From: Pseudomonas sp. B33.4
GTDB lineage: Bacteria > Pseudomonadota > Gammaproteobacteria > Pseudomonadales > Pseudomonadaceae
Length of the DNA: 64,000 bases
Direction of reading: 5' to 3'
Assembly: GCF_034555375.1 (NCBI RefSeq)
Contig: NZ_CP140706.1
Location: 3,463,001 to 3,527,000, forward strand
A program made the position numbers and the translations under genes. Positions 8,427 to 17,836 of the stretch are shown one piece after another. The notes beneath the pieces are model-generated. The model saw nothing but the letters and a program-made list of their open reading frames with translations. It made no database searches and had not been told where the DNA came from. Positions within the stretch are counted from its first letter, which is position 1. The number at the start of each line of letters is the position of its first letter.

Positions 8427-9173
8427 ATGAAAACCTCATACTGGCTGGCCGCCGCCTGCTTGGCAGCGAGTGCGTCAGGCTATGCCAATGCAGGATTCAA
8501 ACCCATAGAAATCAAGGACCAGGAGCTCGCCGAGCTGCGTGGTCGTTATGTCATGCCGGGGCGGATTATCAGCTTCGGCATTGTCATGAGCAGTACCTGG
8601 CGCAACGCCAGTGGCGATCTGATCGGGGCAGCCACCTCGATGCAACTTCAGGCAGCAACGGTTAGACCCGAATTTTATGTGCAAACGATCAAAGAGCACG
8701 GCAACGGCAGCGCCCTTCCTACGGGTACCGGCACGATCACCGGTGGTGCCGGCCTCAACAGCAGCCAGGGCGTGACGCAGAGCGTGCGTGCCGCTGGCGA
8801 CAGCAATACCGCCTACAACAATGTAGCCATCAACGTTTCGGAAGCCAATCAGGCACCCGCGCTGGTGCCCACTCAAGGGCAGGCGCTGATGGCCGGACAG
8901 ACCATCGGCGGCAGCAATGCTGCGGGCAGTGTGGCCGTTTCGGCTAGCGGTGGCGGCGTACAAATGGCCATTCAGGCTGCCGGCAATCAGGGCACCGCCC
9001 TGCAACAAGTCGCCCAAGGTGGTTTGCTGCAGAACACCCGTCTGCTCGGCAGTGCCAACGTGGTCAATAACATGACGCAACTCAACGTCGTATTGAACAA
9101 TAACGGCATGAGTGCCGGCGCACTGGATTGCAACCTGAGTCAGCTCAGGGCACTACGCACTATTGGATATTGA
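8427..9173 (+). CDS. fapE: FapE, secreted Fap component
   Basis: A 248-residue secreted protein with a signal peptide ending SGYANA-GF. The C-terminal two thirds contain the amyloid-like patterns QSVRAAGDSNTAYNN, MAIQAAGNQGTALQQ and NVVNNMTQLNVVLNNN, reminiscent of FapB/FapC but looser. Only one cysteine is seen near the end (ALDCNLSQ), so the CxxC of FapC is not present. FapE is a minor extracellular component in studied strains. I use the ATG at 8427, which has GGGAG upstream, not the earlier in-frame ATG at 8409. Confidence 0.88.
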   Translation: MKTSYWLAAACLAASASGYANAGFKPIEIKDQELAELRGRYVMPGRIISFGIVMSSTWRNASGDLIGAATSMQLQAATVRPEFYVQTIKEHGNGSALPTGTGTITGGAGLNSSQGVTQSVRAAGDSNTAYNNVAINVSEANQAPALVPTQGQALMAGQTIGGSNAAGSVAVSASGGGVQMAIQAAGNQGTALQQVAQGGLLQNTRLLGSANVVNNMTQLNVVLNNNGMSAGALDCNLSQLRALRTIGY

Positions 9174-9218
9174 ACTACGCTGAGTCTCGATCATTGGGCT
9201 TAAAGGGACGGCTTATTC

Positions 9219-10523
9219 ATGTATCGATCAGTATCACTGCGTGCCGCAGTGTGTTTGAGCACTCTTCTTCCTGCGGCGATGCTGCAAGCAGCACCGGATG
9301 CAGATGTACAGGCCCTGAAACAGGAACTTCTGGAGCTGAAGCAACGATACGAAGTACAACAAAAGGCCCTGGCGGTTCTTGAACAACGAGTCCGCCAGGT
9401 TGAAGAGCAACCCGCCGCCCCACCACCAAAACGCTTGGCCAAATCGCCGTCGGACATGAAAGGCAACCGCGTCGCCACCGGCACCGGTGCGGCAGCAGCA
9501 TCAGGAGGCGCCGCCGGGGGCAGTGGCGCTTCTTACGGGCAATCACTGGCGGACGACTCACAACCGGCGCAGAGCGTTTCCAACCTGTACGACGAAGCCA
9601 GCGGCTTCTTCGGCGGCGGCAAGTTCAGTGTCGAAACCGGCATCACCTACTCGCGCTATGACACCCGTCAGCTGATTCTCAACGGGTTCCTCGCACTCGA
9701 TTCGATCTTTCTTGGCAACATCAACCTTGACCGGATCAAGGCTGACACTTGGACCCTCGACCTTACCGGCCGCTACAACTTCGACAACCGCTGGCAGTTC
9801 GACTTGAACGTGCCCGTGGTCTATCGCGAATCGACTTATCAGTCGGGCGGCGGCAATGAGGGCGCGGCGGGTGTCACCACAGAAGAAACCGTGACCAAGG
9901 ATCCAACCATTGGCGACGTCAACTTCGGCATCGCCTACAAGTTCCTCGACGAGTCGGTCAATACGCCGGATGCGGTCGTCACGTTGCGGGTCAAGGCGCC
10001 AACCGGCAAGGATCCGTTCGGGATCAAACTGCGCCAGACCGATGCCAACTCCAATCTGTTTGTACCTGACACCTTGCCCACCGGTAACGGCGTCTGGTCG
10101 ATCACGCCGGGCATCTCGCTGGTCAAGACATTCGACCCGGCGGTGCTGTTCGGCAGCTTGTCCTACACCCACAACCTCGAGGAGTCGTTCGACGACATCA
10201 GTTCCACCGTCAACCAGAAAAACCCGGGCAAGGTACGCATTGGCGACAGCTTCCAGATTGGCGCCGGCATCGCCTTCGCGCTGAACGAGAAGATGAGTAT
10301 GTCGTTCTCGGTGTCTGATCTGGTGCAACGCAAGAGCAAGCTGAAACAGGATGGCGGGGATTGGGAATCGGTGGTGTCCAGCGACGCCAACGCCGGTTAC
10401 TTCAACGTCGGCATGACCATTGCGGCCACCGACAACCTGACCATCGTACCCAACCTGTCCATCGGCATGACGGATGATGCCCCGGACTTTTCCTTCAGCC
10501 TGAAATTCCCGTATTACTTCTAG
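9219..10523 (+). CDS. fapF: FapF, outer-membrane amyloid secretion pore
   Basis: A 434-residue outer-membrane protein. After the signal peptide (ending MLQA-AP) comes a coiled coil near residues 28-66 ([20 protein letters not shown]), a Pro/Ala/Gly-rich linker to about 110, and a beta-barrel with many alternating aromatic strands ending in FPYYF. In the solved FapF the trimerising coiled coil gates a 12-strand barrel that exports Fap subunits. It is the last gene of the operon, followed by a REP hairpin. Confidence 0.94.
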   Translation: MYRSVSLRAAVCLSTLLPAAMLQAAPDADVQALKQELLELKQRYEVQQKALAVLEQRVRQVEEQPAAPPPKRLAKSPSDMKGNRVATGTGAAAASGGAAGGSGASYGQSLADDSQPAQSVSNLYDEASGFFGGGKFSVETGITYSRYDTRQLILNGFLALDSIFLGNINLDRIKADTWTLDLTGRYNFDNRWQFDLNVPVVYRESTYQSGGGNEGAAGVTTEETVTKDPTIGDVNFGIAYKFLDESVNTPDAVVTLRVKAPTGKDPFGIKLRQTDANSNLFVPDTLPTGNGVWSITPGISLVKTFDPAVLFGSLSYTHNLEESFDDISSTVNQKNPGKVRIGDSFQIGAGIAFALNEKMSMSFSVSDLVQRKSKLKQDGGDWESVVSSDANAGYFNVGMTIAATDNLTIVPNLSIGMTDDAPDFSFSLKFPYYF

Positions 10524-10533
10524 GCAAAAGCCA

Positions 10534-10609
10534 AAGATCGCAGCCTTCGGCAGCTCCTACAGGGATTACACAAACCCAATGTAGGAGCTGCCGAAGGCTG
10601 CGATCTTTT
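10534..10609. repeat. REP-type palindrome between fapF and the sigma-54 activator
   Basis: GATCGCAGCCTTCGGCAGCT and its inverted copy flank about 20 bases. It is the same family as 533-620. It lies between two genes that converge tail to tail, and so could serve as a transcription barrier for both. No T run is seen on the fapF side. Confidence 0.85.
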
Positions 10610-10622
10610 GCTCTTCAGCCAG

Positions 10623-11948
10623 CTAGCGGATCTGATGTTTGTGCAGCAAACGGTAGAACGTCGGCCGCGACACCCCCAGTACTTTGGCCGCAACACTGAG
10701 ATTATCGCTGTGCCGGTTCAACACATCGCACAGCGCCTGGCGTTCGGCGCGGGTCTTGTAATCTTCCAGTGTGCCCATCGGTGTGGCGATCGAATGCTGG
10801 CTGATCAACCCCAGATCTCGCGCCTCGATCTGCCGCCCTTCAGCCAACACCAGACCACGTCGCACACGGTTGGCCAGTTCACGGACGTTGCCTGGCCAGT
10901 CGTGTTTGCCCATGGCAATCAGCGCGTCTTCACTGAAACTGCGTGGGCGGCGGCCGGTTTCGTGGCTGTAGAAATGGGAAAAGTGGTTGGCCAGCATCGA
11001 CAGGTCGCCATGGCGTTCACGCAAAGGCGCAGTGACCACTTGCAGGACGTTGAGCCGGTAATACAGGTCTTCGCGAAAACGCTTCTTCTCGATGGCCGCC
11101 TCAAGGTCGACGTGGGTCGCCGCCAGAACGCGAACATCCACCGGAATCGGTTGACTGCCACCGACGCGCTCGATGTGCTTTTCCTGGAGAAAGCGCAACA
11201 GATTGGCTTGCAGCTCCAGCGGCAAATCACCGATCTCATCGAGAAACAGCGTGCCGCCATTGGCAGCTTCAATGCGCCCGACCTTGCGCTGATGGGCGCC
11301 GGTAAACGCGCCTTTCTCGTGACCGAACAGCTCGGACTGAATCAGGTGTTCGGGAATCGCCCCGCAATTGATCGCCACAAACGGTTTGCTGTGACGCTGG
11401 GATTGCCGGTGCAGGGTGCGGGCGACCAGTTCTTTGCCAGTGCCACTTTCGCCGCGAATCAACACAGGCGACTCGGTCGGTGCCAGTTTGCTGAGTAATT
11501 TGCGCAGCTCGCGGATCGGCTTGCTGTCACCGAGCAGTTCATGTTCGGGCTGATCGACGTGGATCGTGCCTTGCCCGCGCAAACGCGCCATGCCGAACGC
11601 GCGCCCGAGCGTCACCTGCACGCGCGAAACGTCGAACGGCAAGGTGTGAAAATCGAAAAACCATTCGCAGACGAAGTCACCGACGTTTTGCAGACGCAGG
11701 ACTTCCTGATTGAGCACAGCGATCCATTCAGTGCCGCTGCGGCTGATCAGTTCCTTGACGGCTTCGGGACGTTCGAGGTGAAACGGCTGTAATCGCAGCA
11801 GGCCGACATCACAACTTCGATCAGCGGCATTTTCCAGGGTACAGCTGTCGACATCCCAACCTACGGCGCGTAATCCGGGCAATAAGCGGTGGCAGTCGTC
11901 GCACGGATCGACCACCAATAAACGTCGTAACGCAGGCGCTTCGCTCAT
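10623..11948 (-). CDS. Sigma-54-dependent transcriptional activator, VpsR-like
   Basis: A 441-residue enhancer-binding protein. Residues 1-125 form a degenerate receiver-like (VpsR-type) domain without an obvious phosphoryl-accepting aspartate. The AAA+ domain follows with Walker A GESGTGKE at 166-173, the sigma-54 contact loop GAFTGA at 213-218 and GGTLFLDEIGDLP. The C-terminus carries a Fis-type helix-turn-helix (LSVAAKVLGVSRPTFYRLL). AAGGAACAG precedes the ATG. It converges on fapF, and the fap operon has a candidate sigma-54 promoter, so it is the best candidate for the fap activator. The absence of a clear phosphorylation site suggests ligand or c-di-GMP control, as in VpsR/FleQ; this is inference. 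Confidence 0.88.
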   Translation of the reverse strand: MSEAPALRRLLVVDPCDDCHRLLPGLRAVGWDVDSCTLENAADRSCDVGLLRLQPFHLERPEAVKELISRSGTEWIAVLNQEVLRLQNVGDFVCEWFFDFHTLPFDVSRVQVTLGRAFGMARLRGQGTIHVDQPEHELLGDSKPIRELRKLLSKLAPTESPVLIRGESGTGKELVARTLHRQSQRHSKPFVAINCGAIPEHLIQSELFGHEKGAFTGAHQRKVGRIEAANGGTLFLDEIGDLPLELQANLLRFLQEKHIERVGGSQPIPVDVRVLAATHVDLEAAIEKKRFREDLYYRLNVLQVVTAPLRERHGDLSMLANHFSHFYSHETGRRPRSFSEDALIAMGKHDWPGNVRELANRVRRGLVLAEGRQIEARDLGLISQHSIATPMGTLEDYKTRAERQALCDVLNRHSDNLSVAAKVLGVSRPTFYRLLHKHQIR

Positions 11949-12303
11949 GACTGTTCCTTGGCGCCAAATTATTAGAAATGATTGTAAAAACAGTCATTTG
12001 GCAGACCCGACTGTAACATTAGCAAGATTTTGACAGGGCCTTGTATCGATTGCTTATAGGTGTACAAGCAAACACGTTATAAGAAACGAAGTTGTTAGTG
12101 AGCTATCGACTAATTTCTAGTCCCAAGCTTTCAACACGCTTTCAAAAACCGCGTAAAAAGCAATTTCATGAAAGAAAGTTGAAATTTCTTTGTTTCATGT
12201 GTGACCCGTCGACAGGTTCGGTGCATCAGTACAAGTAACCAGCCGCACGGTAAGCCCAACCGACGGCACATCACTTGATTGGGCAACCTGGAGAGAACAC
12301 CCC
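11949..12303. promoter_or_regulatory. AT-rich divergent intergenic region with palindrome
   Basis: No gene is seen. It contains a near-perfect inverted repeat, CATGAAAGAAAG at 12167-12178 and CTTTGTTTCATG at 12188-12199, whose halves (TGAAA/TTTCA) echo the TGAAACA sites before fapA. A TTGACA at 12030-12035 with TTATAG 18 bases on may be a sigma-70 promoter for the rightward gene, which would leave a leader of about 240 bases. The region separates the sigma-54 activator from the small gene at 12304. Confidence 0.45.
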
Positions 12304-12570
12304 ATGACCGCCCCGCTCCGTATCAACGAAGCTCTTTTGATTGCCAACCACGCGTTCAAACCTTTCCAGTGCGTGGCCTGGGCGCCACAAGACGGCAATG
12401 GCGAACTGAGCCTTACCGTCATCGACCGAACCAATTCGCACATCGGTCGCCAACAGATCCCAAGCAGCGCCTACTCCGATCCAGCGCAACTCGAGCAACT
12501 GCTGCAGCAGGCTCGCGCCGAACTCAGTAAAGAAGGTTACAGCCTGCAATCGTGGTCGATGCCACACTAA
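12304..12570 (+). CDS. Conserved small protein, function unknown
   Basis: An 88-residue soluble protein that I do not recognise. It has no signal peptide or membrane segment. It reads as an alpha/beta fold: a strand-rich first half (FQCVAWAPQDGNGELSLTVIDRT) and a helical second half (LEQLLQQARAELSKEG). GGAGAG precedes the ATG and a clear terminator follows, so it is a real single-gene unit. It is divergent from the sigma-54 activator. Confidence 0.65.
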   Translation: MTAPLRINEALLIANHAFKPFQCVAWAPQDGNGELSLTVIDRTNSHIGRQQIPSSAYSDPAQLEQLLQQARAELSKEGYSLQSWSMPH

Positions 12571-12582
12571 CAGCCGGGCGAT

Positions 12583-12612
12583 GCGGATGACTTTCAGGTC
12601 ATCCGCCCTTTT
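12583..12612 (+). terminator. Rho-independent terminator
   Basis: A perfect nine-pair stem, GCGGATGAC with GTCATCCGC around a six-base loop, is followed by CCTTTT. It ends the transcript of the small gene at 12304. Confidence 0.8.
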
Positions 12613-12849
12613 CGCTTAGTTGTGATCTTTTAAACACCCGCTACTTCTGTACAACTCTTTGCAACGTACCCAGACATAACTGCTTGGCCGGCTTGCTATT
12701 GGTTCAAAAAGACACTGTTCTGGCACAGTGCGACCCTCCACCTGTTAGTTCTTACAGTTGTACTTCTCCCGGTTCAGGGATTGAATGTTCCGCTCATGCA
12801 GTTACCCACCCGGTTTCCGGTACAGGTCAACTCGCAAGGAGATGCGTGC

Positions 12850-14139
12850 ATGTCCACTCTGAACACTTTTGCGCTGCCGGCGTTATCGACGTCTGCCGGC
12901 CAACTCGATAGAACATTCGCCACCACCGGCATCGCCCAAGTGTATTTCGCTGGCAGTCTGTCCAGCCTGACCGAGGATATCGCCCTCGATGCACAGGGAC
13001 GGATCCTCGTCGCAGCGAAAGTCGGCGTTGCTGCCGGCAACCGGTTCGGACTGGCGCGAATGCTCGCCGATGGCTCGGCCGATCTGGCCTTTGGCGAGCA
13101 AGGCAGCGTGATCGATACCTTTGCTCCAGGCTTCGAAGCCACGGCCGGCAAAGTCCAGGCACTGCCCGACGGACGCATCCTGCTCGCCGGCCTGCACTAT
13201 GAAAACGCTCATCGCACCCTGCCCGCACTCGCGTTGTTCGACGCTCAGGGCAAGCCGGATTTGCGCTTCGGCGACAACGGCCGTCAAGTGGTGCGCCTGC
13301 CCGGCGACCTGTCCATGGGCAGTCGTGACAGCTGGCTGCCGCCGGGTGTACCGGGTGCCGAAGCCTGCGACTTCGTCGTGCAGGACGACGGCCATATTCT
13401 GTTGATCGCCAATCACCACTTCGAACTCGCCGACCATGCCGGCATGCTGATTCGCCTCAAACCCGATGGCAGCCTGGATGAAACCTTTAATGGCCGCGGT
13501 TTTGTGATGATTCGCCACTTGCTGCTCAACACCTGGCTGAGCAGCCTGCTGGTGCAACAGGACGGGCGCATCGTGGTGGCAGGTTCCATCGACTTTCCGC
13601 AGGAAGGTCTGTTGGCGCGCTATCTGCCCGACGGGCGCCTCGATGAACGCTTCGCCGTAGACGGTTTCATGGCCTTCAAGGCGCACGGCAACAGCGCTCT
13701 GGTCAGTCAGGTCCTTGAGTCCGCCGACGCGCTGCACTGTTTCGGCAGCAGTCGCGACCCGATCCGTTGCCTGGCCTTCAGCCCGCACACCAATGGCCGC
13801 CCCAATCTGCACAACCATGGCGGCCAGCCACACCTCCTGGAAATCGGCCCCAGCGGCTGCCAGTGGAGCGCCGCCCAGCGCATGGCGGACGGCCGCATCA
13901 TCGCGGTCGGTGCAACCATTGGTGGAATCGAAGCGGATTTCATCGTCGCTCGCTACTTGAGTGATGGCGACCTGGATCACAGTTTTGGCGACGGTAAAGG
14001 CTGGCTGCGCACGCGGCTGGGCCGAAGTCTGGACACGGCCAATTCGCTGGCCGTGCAGGCGGATGACGCCATTCTCGTGGGCGGTTATTCGCTGGATGGG
14101 AATTACCGGGCAATGGTGGCGCGGTATCTCAATCAATAG
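12850..14139 (+). CDS. Delta-60 repeat protein
   Basis: A 429-residue protein built of beta-propeller-like delta-60 repeats. The repeat mark [GD]xLDxxFxxxG recurs: GQLDRTFATTG, GSADLAFGEQG, GKPDLRFGDNG, GSLDETFNGRG, GRLDERFAVDG and GDLDHSFGDGKG, alternating with QxDGRI(I/L)VAG strands. No signal peptide is visible. I start at the ATG 12850 because AAGGAG lies just upstream. The role is unknown; such proteins are often surface-associated. The neighbouring gene encodes another repeat protein, and both lack signal peptides. Confidence 0.82.
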   Translation: MSTLNTFALPALSTSAGQLDRTFATTGIAQVYFAGSLSSLTEDIALDAQGRILVAAKVGVAAGNRFGLARMLADGSADLAFGEQGSVIDTFAPGFEATAGKVQALPDGRILLAGLHYENAHRTLPALALFDAQGKPDLRFGDNGRQVVRLPGDLSMGSRDSWLPPGVPGAEACDFVVQDDGHILLIANHHFELADHAGMLIRLKPDGSLDETFNGRGFVMIRHLLLNTWLSSLLVQQDGRIVVAGSIDFPQEGLLARYLPDGRLDERFAVDGFMAFKAHGNSALVSQVLESADALHCFGSSRDPIRCLAFSPHTNGRPNLHNHGGQPHLLEIGPSGCQWSAAQRMADGRIIAVGATIGGIEADFIVARYLSDGDLDHSFGDGKGWLRTRLGRSLDTANSLAVQADDAILVGGYSLDGNYRAMVARYLNQ

Positions 14140-14283
14140 AAAACAGTCGGTAACGGCGTTTACCATTCGTCGGATTCAACTCTCTACCTGTAATTTCTGA
14201 CAGTAGACGCAGCCTTGGATCAGCAGTCAGATGGAGGCGCACGCAGATGGCTGCGTGTTGAATCTGAAAAAGGAATTTTTGAC

Positions 14284-15213
14284 ATGACTGATCAAGAGAA
14301 ATTGTCCGGACGGCTTACTCAGGTTGAAGCTTCAGACAAGCGTGCCAGAACCATTGAACCACGGATCCTCGAACTCACCGACAGCAACGGGACGTATATC
14401 GAAAGCGGCAGTATTGTTCAGGTTAGTGATTTTTTTCTAAAGGGCGTAGCCACTTCGAAGACAGTAGTGCACATTCTGGACGGAGGAACTGCGATTGCCT
14501 CTATTGTCGTTGACGAAACAGGCCACTTCGTTGCCGAGTTGTTTCAACAGTCTCAGGGTTTTCACGAGTACACCGTGCTCGATCTAGATGGGAAAGAATC
14601 ATCCGCTTGGTCAGTCACCGTGGACGAACGGCGCCAGACATCCATCGAATATGTAGTCGGCCCTAACAATGAGCTGATCGAAAACGGTTCAAGCACCACA
14701 CATAACTCTCTGCAATTTGCCGGCTGGGCCCCGCCTCGTCAGGTAGTGGAACTTGTCGATAACGGGATAGTGCTTCGGCTGTTAAATGTCGCTGAGACTG
14801 GGCATTGGAGTGCTCACCTGAAAGACCTTCGGCCGGGCAACCATAAATTCATTGCTCGAGAGTTGAGCGGCAAGGAATCAGCCCCTTGGGAGATTCTGAT
14901 AGAAAAACAGGCACTGTTGAGTATTCAGTTTGGCTACGGCCAAGGAAATCATCAACCCATCGAAGATGGCGAAACCACGCTGCAAACAGCAGTGGTTCTG
15001 GTCGGTACTGCAAAAGCATACGAGCACGGTCGCATCCTCAGCGATGTACATGATGGAGTTGATTTCGATGCGAATCAGTACGGAATTTTCACTGCACTCG
15101 TTGAGGACTTGCAACCCGGCTTCAGTTATACGTTTATCTGCCGATCCGGACCGGATCGGGTCTCGGAGCCTTGGAAAATCCAAGTAGCATCCTCGAAACT
15201 GCCGCAACGGTAA
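14284..15213 (+). CDS. Ig-like repeat protein, function unknown
   Basis: A 309-residue protein with three similar modules of about 90 residues. Each module ends in a comparable block: GHFVAELFQQSQGFHEY...GKESSAW, GHWSAHLKDLRPGNHKF...GKESAPW and GIFTALVEDLQPGFSYT...RVSEPW. The pattern suggests bacterial Ig-like sandwich domains. There is no signal peptide. AGGAA precedes the ATG. Codon use looks more AT-rich than in the neighbours, which may mean recent acquisition. It sits directly behind the delta-60 gene and could act with it; no function is assigned. Confidence 0.72.
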   Translation: MTDQEKLSGRLTQVEASDKRARTIEPRILELTDSNGTYIESGSIVQVSDFFLKGVATSKTVVHILDGGTAIASIVVDETGHFVAELFQQSQGFHEYTVLDLDGKESSAWSVTVDERRQTSIEYVVGPNNELIENGSSTTHNSLQFAGWAPPRQVVELVDNGIVLRLLNVAETGHWSAHLKDLRPGNHKFIARELSGKESAPWEILIEKQALLSIQFGYGQGNHQPIEDGETTLQTAVVLVGTAKAYEHGRILSDVHDGVDFDANQYGIFTALVEDLQPGFSYTFICRSGPDRVSEPWKIQVASSKLPQR

Positions 15214-15229
15214 TTCTGTTCATCGTGAA

Positions 15230-15265
15230 AAGATCCGTCGAGGATGACTCGGCGGGTCTTATTGT
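15230..15265 (+). terminator. Rho-independent terminator
   Basis: AAGATCCGTCGAG pairs with CTCGGCGGGTCTT around GATGA-like loop bases through 13 pairs including two G-U pairs, and is followed by ATTGTTT. It closes the unit of the Ig-like repeat gene before nhaB. Confidence 0.7.
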
Positions 15266-15389
15266 TTAAAACCGCCAATTGTAAAAAAACCTGTTTCAAC
15301 TACGACAGACGGGATTAAATCGACGAGCACCTTGATCTTCCCTGACACATCCGGCAACTTGCGCGCTTCAATAAAACAAGGAGCAACCG

Positions 15390-16892
15390 ATGTCCGGTTC
15401 ATTGGCCCAGGCGTTCGCGCACAATTTTCTCGGGCACTCGCCGCGTTGGTACAAGGCGACCATCGTCGGTTTTCTGATCCTCAATGCGCTGGTGCTGTTC
15501 ACGGTTGGCCCGGTCGCGGCCGGCTGGTTACTGGTGATCGAATTCATCTTCACCCTGGCGATGGCGCTCAAGTGCTATCCGTTGATGCCCGGCGGTTTGT
15601 TGCTGATCGAAGCGCTGCTGCTGAAGATGACCACGCCACAGGCGCTTTACGATGAACTGGTGCACAACTTCCCGGTGATCCTGCTGCTGATGTTCATGGT
15701 GGCCGGCATCTATTTCATGAAGGATCTATTGCTGTTTCTGTTCTCGCGGCTGCTGTTGGGCGTGCGTTCAAAAGCGGCACTGGCCTTGATGTTCTGCTTT
15801 CTTTCGGCGTTTCTCTCGGCGTTTCTTGATGCCTTGACGGTGACGGCGGTGATCATCAGTGCAGCGGTCGGTTTCTATTCCGTCTACCACCGCGTCGCGT
15901 CCGGCAATGATCCGCGCCAGGACAGCGAGTTCGCTGACGACCAGAACCTGCCAAAACTGCATCACGACGATCTGGAACAATTCCGCGCCTTCTTGCGCAG
16001 TCTGTTGATGCACGGCGCGGTCGGCACGGCGTTGGGCGGCGTTTGCACATTGGTCGGGGAGCCGCAGAACCTGTTGATCGGCCACGAAATGGGCTGGCAC
16101 TTCGGCGAGTTCTTCCAGAAAGTCGCGCCGGTTTCGCTGCCGGTGCTGGCGGCCGGTCTTGTGACCTGCGTATTGCTGGAGAAGCTGCGCTGGTTCGGCT
16201 ACGGCACGCTGCTGCCGGACAATGTTCGCGCCGTGCTGGCCAACTACGCCGCCGAAGACAACGCCGAACGTACTGCTCGCCAACGCGCTGCGCTGCTGGT
16301 GCAAGGCGCGGCGGCATTGATCCTGATCGGTTGCCTGGCCTTTCACATCGCTGAAGTCGGCCTGATCGGTTTGATGGTGATTGTGTTGATCACCGCGTTT
16401 ACCGGCATCACCGACGAGCATCGACTGGGGAGCGCGTTCAAGGACGCCATGCCGTTCACCGCATTGCTGGTGGTGTTCTTTGCGGTAGTGGCGGTGATTC
16501 ACGATCAACAGCTGTTCGCGCCGTTGATCCAGTGGGTACTGGCGCTGCCGGTCGAGCAACAACCGGGCATGCTGTTTATTGCCAACGGTTTGCTGTCGGC
16601 GATCAGTGACAATGTATTTGTCGCGACGATCTACATCACCGAAGTGAAACAGGCGTTCCTTGCCGGGCACATGAGCCGTGAGCATTTCGAGACATTGGCG
16701 ATTGCGATCAATACCGGCACTAACCTGCCGAGTGTGGCGACGCCGAATGGTCAGGCCGCGTTTCTGTTTTTGCTGACCTCGGCGATTGCGCCGCTGGTGC
16801 GTCTGTCGTACGGGCGGATGGTGTGGATGGCGTTGCCGTACACCTTCGTGATGGGATTGCTGGGCTGGTATGCGGTGAGCTACTGGCTCTGA
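15390..16892 (+). CDS. nhaB: Na+/H+ antiporter NhaB
   Basis: A 500-residue polytopic membrane protein, the usual NhaB length. It extrudes sodium in exchange for protons at the inner membrane. Family hallmarks include the N-terminal [47 protein letters not shown] and [26 protein letters not shown] precedes the ATG. It is a single gene between a terminator and a REP palindrome. Confidence 0.96.
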   Translation: MSGSLAQAFAHNFLGHSPRWYKATIVGFLILNALVLFTVGPVAAGWLLVIEFIFTLAMALKCYPLMPGGLLLIEALLLKMTTPQALYDELVHNFPVILLLMFMVAGIYFMKDLLLFLFSRLLLGVRSKAALALMFCFLSAFLSAFLDALTVTAVIISAAVGFYSVYHRVASGNDPRQDSEFADDQNLPKLHHDDLEQFRAFLRSLLMHGAVGTALGGVCTLVGEPQNLLIGHEMGWHFGEFFQKVAPVSLPVLAAGLVTCVLLEKLRWFGYGTLLPDNVRAVLANYAAEDNAERTARQRAALLVQGAAALILIGCLAFHIAEVGLIGLMVIVLITAFTGITDEHRLGSAFKDAMPFTALLVVFFAVVAVIHDQQLFAPLIQWVLALPVEQQPGMLFIANGLLSAISDNVFVATIYITEVKQAFLAGHMSREHFETLAIAINTGTNLPSVATPNGQAAFLFLLTSAIAPLVRLSYGRMVWMALPYTFVMGLLGWYAVSYWL

Positions 16893-16910
16893 TCAACACC
16901 GCGTAAAAAC

Positions 16911-17000
16911 TGTAGGAGTGAGCCTGCTCGCGATAGCGGTTTATCAGCCCAGGAAATGGTGACTGATATATTGCTATCGCGAGCAGGCTCACTCCTACAT
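16911..17000. repeat. REP palindrome (GTAGGAGTGAGCCTGCTCGC family)
   Basis: The left arm GTAGGAGTGAGCCTGCTCGC and its inverted copy flank about 45 bases. A second copy of the same pair is at 36591-36679. It lies between the convergent nhaB and HAD genes. Confidence 0.88.
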
Positions 17001-17014
17001 TTGGTTATGCGGGG

Positions 17015-17836
17015 TCAGTGACGCAGGATGTATTTCTCGATCGCCTGAGCCACGCCGTCTTCGGTATTCGGCGCGGTGACCACGTCGGCCTGGCGCTTCA
17101 CCGCCTCCTCCGCCTGCCCCATGGCAATCGACAAGCCTGCGCAATGAAACATTGCCGGGTCGTTGCCGCCATCACCGATGGCAGCAGTCTGCTCCAGCGG
17201 TATGCCCAAGTGCTCGGCCAGGGTCGCCAGCGCAGTGCCCTTGTTGGCCTCCAGTGCCGTCACGTCGAGATACACCGGTTGCGAACGTGACACTTGCGCC
17301 ATGCCGTTGACCTTGGGCAACAGTCGCGCCTCCAGTTCGATCAACAGTTCGGTGTTGTTGCTGGTCGCGACAATCTTGTCGATGCGTTCCAGATACGGTT
17401 CGAAACTCTCGACCACCACCGGCGGATAACCGAGGCCATGCTGTTCGCGTGGCACCATCGGCCCGTGCGGATCCTTGAGCAACCAGTCGCCGCCACTGAA
17501 CACCCAGATTTCCACATCCGGCTGATCGGCAAACGTTGCCAGTGCAATCAGCGCGGTGGTGGCCGGCAGGTAATGCGCGACCAGCAAACTGCCATCCGGA
17601 TTGACGATCGTGCCGCCATTGAATGCCGCTGTCGGCAAATCAACGCCCAGGGCTTCAATCTGCTGCAGCATGGCTTTTGGCGGCCGCCCGGTGGCGAGGC
17701 TGAACAACACGCCGGCCTCACGCAACGAACGCACTGCATCGATGGTGCGCTGGCTCAGTGTGTGATCGGGCAGCAGCAGCGTGCCGTCCATATCGCTGAG
17801 CAGAAAACGGATAGGTTGTTTTGACACGTCACTCAT
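17015..17836 (-). CDS. Cof-type HAD-IIB hydrolase
   Basis: A 273-residue HAD phosphatase of the Cof/YbiV type. Motif I is DMDGT with nucleophile Asp15 and Asp17; a C2 cap follows, and the Cof signature GDGGNDPAMFHCAGLSIAMGQA near residue 220 contains motif IV. Such enzymes dephosphorylate sugar phosphates or nucleotides in the cytoplasm. The ATG overlaps the stop of zwf by ATGA, placing it as the third gene of the gnd-zwf unit, so a phosphosugar substrate is plausible. Confidence 0.9.
   Translation of the reverse strand: MSDVSKQPIRFLLSDMDGTLLLPDHTLSQRTIDAVRSLREAGVLFSLATGRPPKAMLQQIEALGVDLPTAAFNGGTIVNPDGSLLVAHYLPATTALIALATFADQPDVEIWVFSGGDWLLKDPHGPMVPREQHGLGYPPVVVESFEPYLERIDKIVATSNNTELLIELEARLLPKVNGMAQVSRSQPVYLDVTALEANKGTALATLAEHLGIPLEQTAAIGDGGNDPAMFHCAGLSIAMGQAEEAVKRQADVVTAPNTEDGVAQAIEKYILRH

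Noticed and set aside
14878..15207. Small leftward frame inside the Ig-like repeat gene
   Set aside because: No ribosome site and no conserved features; the rightward frame has repeated modules.
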